Part shown: in pieces, positions 5,505-5,658 of the stretch
How positions within the stretch are numbered: the first letter of the stretch is position 1
Layout of the letters: the number at the start of each line of letters is the position of its first letter
Source: Burkholderiaceae bacterium
Lineage (GTDB): Bacteria > Pseudomonadota > Gammaproteobacteria > Burkholderiales > Burkholderiaceae
Direction: 5' to 3'
Length of the DNA stretch: 5,658 nt
Assembly: GCA_017997515.1 (NCBI GenBank)
Contig: JAGOEY010000086.1
Location: forward strand, 1 to 5,658
The notes under the pieces: model-generated
Seen by the model: the letters and a program-made list of their open reading frames with translations, nothing else
The model's database searches: none
What the model was told of the DNA's origin: nothing
Translations under genes and position numbers: made by a program

Positions 5505-5510
5505 AGGAGT
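5505..5510 (+). promoter_or_regulatory. Ribosome binding site of phaA
   Basis: AGGAGT at 5505-5510 lies five bases before the ATG at 5516, a strong Shine-Dalgarno at suitable spacing, supporting the thiolase start. Confidence 0.85.
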
Positions 5511-5515
5511 CATTC

Positions 5516-5658
5516 ATGGAAGAAATCGTCATCGTCGCCGCTAGCCGCACCGCAGTCGGAAAATTTGGTGGGAGCCTCGCAAAAATCGCCGCCCCCGACC
5601 TGGGCGCAGTGGTCATCAAAGACCTGCTGGCACGCACTGGCCTGTCCGCCGACCAGAT
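5516..5658 (+). CDS. phaA: Acetyl-CoA acetyltransferase (beta-ketothiolase) PhaA, N-terminal part
   Basis: The first 47 residues of a thiolase are visible before the window ends in mid-codon. The start MEEIVIVAASRTAVGKFGGSL is the characteristic N-terminus of biosynthetic thiolases, which condense two acetyl-CoA into acetoacetyl-CoA, the first step of PHB synthesis. The following APDLGAVVIKDLLARTGL fits the next helix of the fold. The catalytic cysteine near residue 89 and the C-terminal His/Cys residues lie beyond the window, so activity cannot be judged. The order phaC then phaA matches the operon known from Cupriavidus and relatives; a reductase (phaB) may follow outside the window. No separate promoter is evident in the spacer, so transcription is probably from phaC, modulated by the hairpin at 5444-5468. 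Confidence 0.93.
   Translation, partial: MEEIVIVAASRTAVGKFGGSLAKIAAPDLGAVVIKDLLARTGLSADQ

Noticed and set aside
1..5658. CRISPR array, insertion sequence, tRNA/rRNA, defence or phage genes
   Set aside because: No regularly spaced repeats, transposase motifs, cloverleaf-like sequence or relevant protein motifs were seen on either strand.

Overview
The window looks like ordinary chromosomal DNA of a GC-rich betaproteobacterium, most likely a member of the Comamonadaceae (Rhodoferax/Polaromonas/Acidovorax-like). This rests on a class I PHA synthase followed by a phaA-type thiolase, a laccase-domain pgeF just upstream of them, and a small two-helix membrane protein of a kind I recall from Burkholderiales. 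The genus is inferred from memory of protein families, not from a search.

Layout: a plus-strand reading frame ends at 61 (only a C-terminal fragment is visible) and converges on a minus-strand cluster. Read in its own direction, that cluster is an ABM-domain protein (1765 to 1463), an FAH-family C-C hydrolase/tautomerase (1338 to 643) and a zinc-ribbon Nudix hydrolase (619 to 68). Divergent from it, across an AT-rich 88-base gap, is a plus-strand pair: a zeta-class GST isomerase of the maiA/nagL type (1854-2519) and pgeF (2516-3376), coupled by an ATGA overlap. A minus-strand gene for a small membrane protein (3586 to 3266) runs into the 3' end of pgeF and overlaps it by 111 bases. Divergent from that gene is phaC (3686-5410), then a 105-base spacer with a strong GC-rich hairpin, then the start of phaA (5516 to the window edge).

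How the genes fit together: PhaA makes acetoacetyl-CoA and PhaC polymerises (R)-3-hydroxyacyl-CoA, so the right end is the PHA storage locus; a reductase (phaB) would be expected beyond the edge but is not seen. On the left, an acylpyruvase-type FAH protein facing a glutathione-dependent maleylpyruvate/maleylacetoacetate isomerase suggests the last two steps of a gentisate- or homogentisate-type ring-cleavage route, but no ring-cleaving dioxygenase is visible. PgeF is a housekeeping peptidoglycan-editing enzyme.

I see no CRISPR array, insertion sequence, tRNA, rRNA or phage gene, and no convincing undescribed system. The points most worth a second look are a low-GC, hairpin-rich patch inside pgeF that resembles a dispersed repeat, the codon-register antisense overlap of pgeF with the membrane-protein gene, and the hairpin between phaC and phaA.
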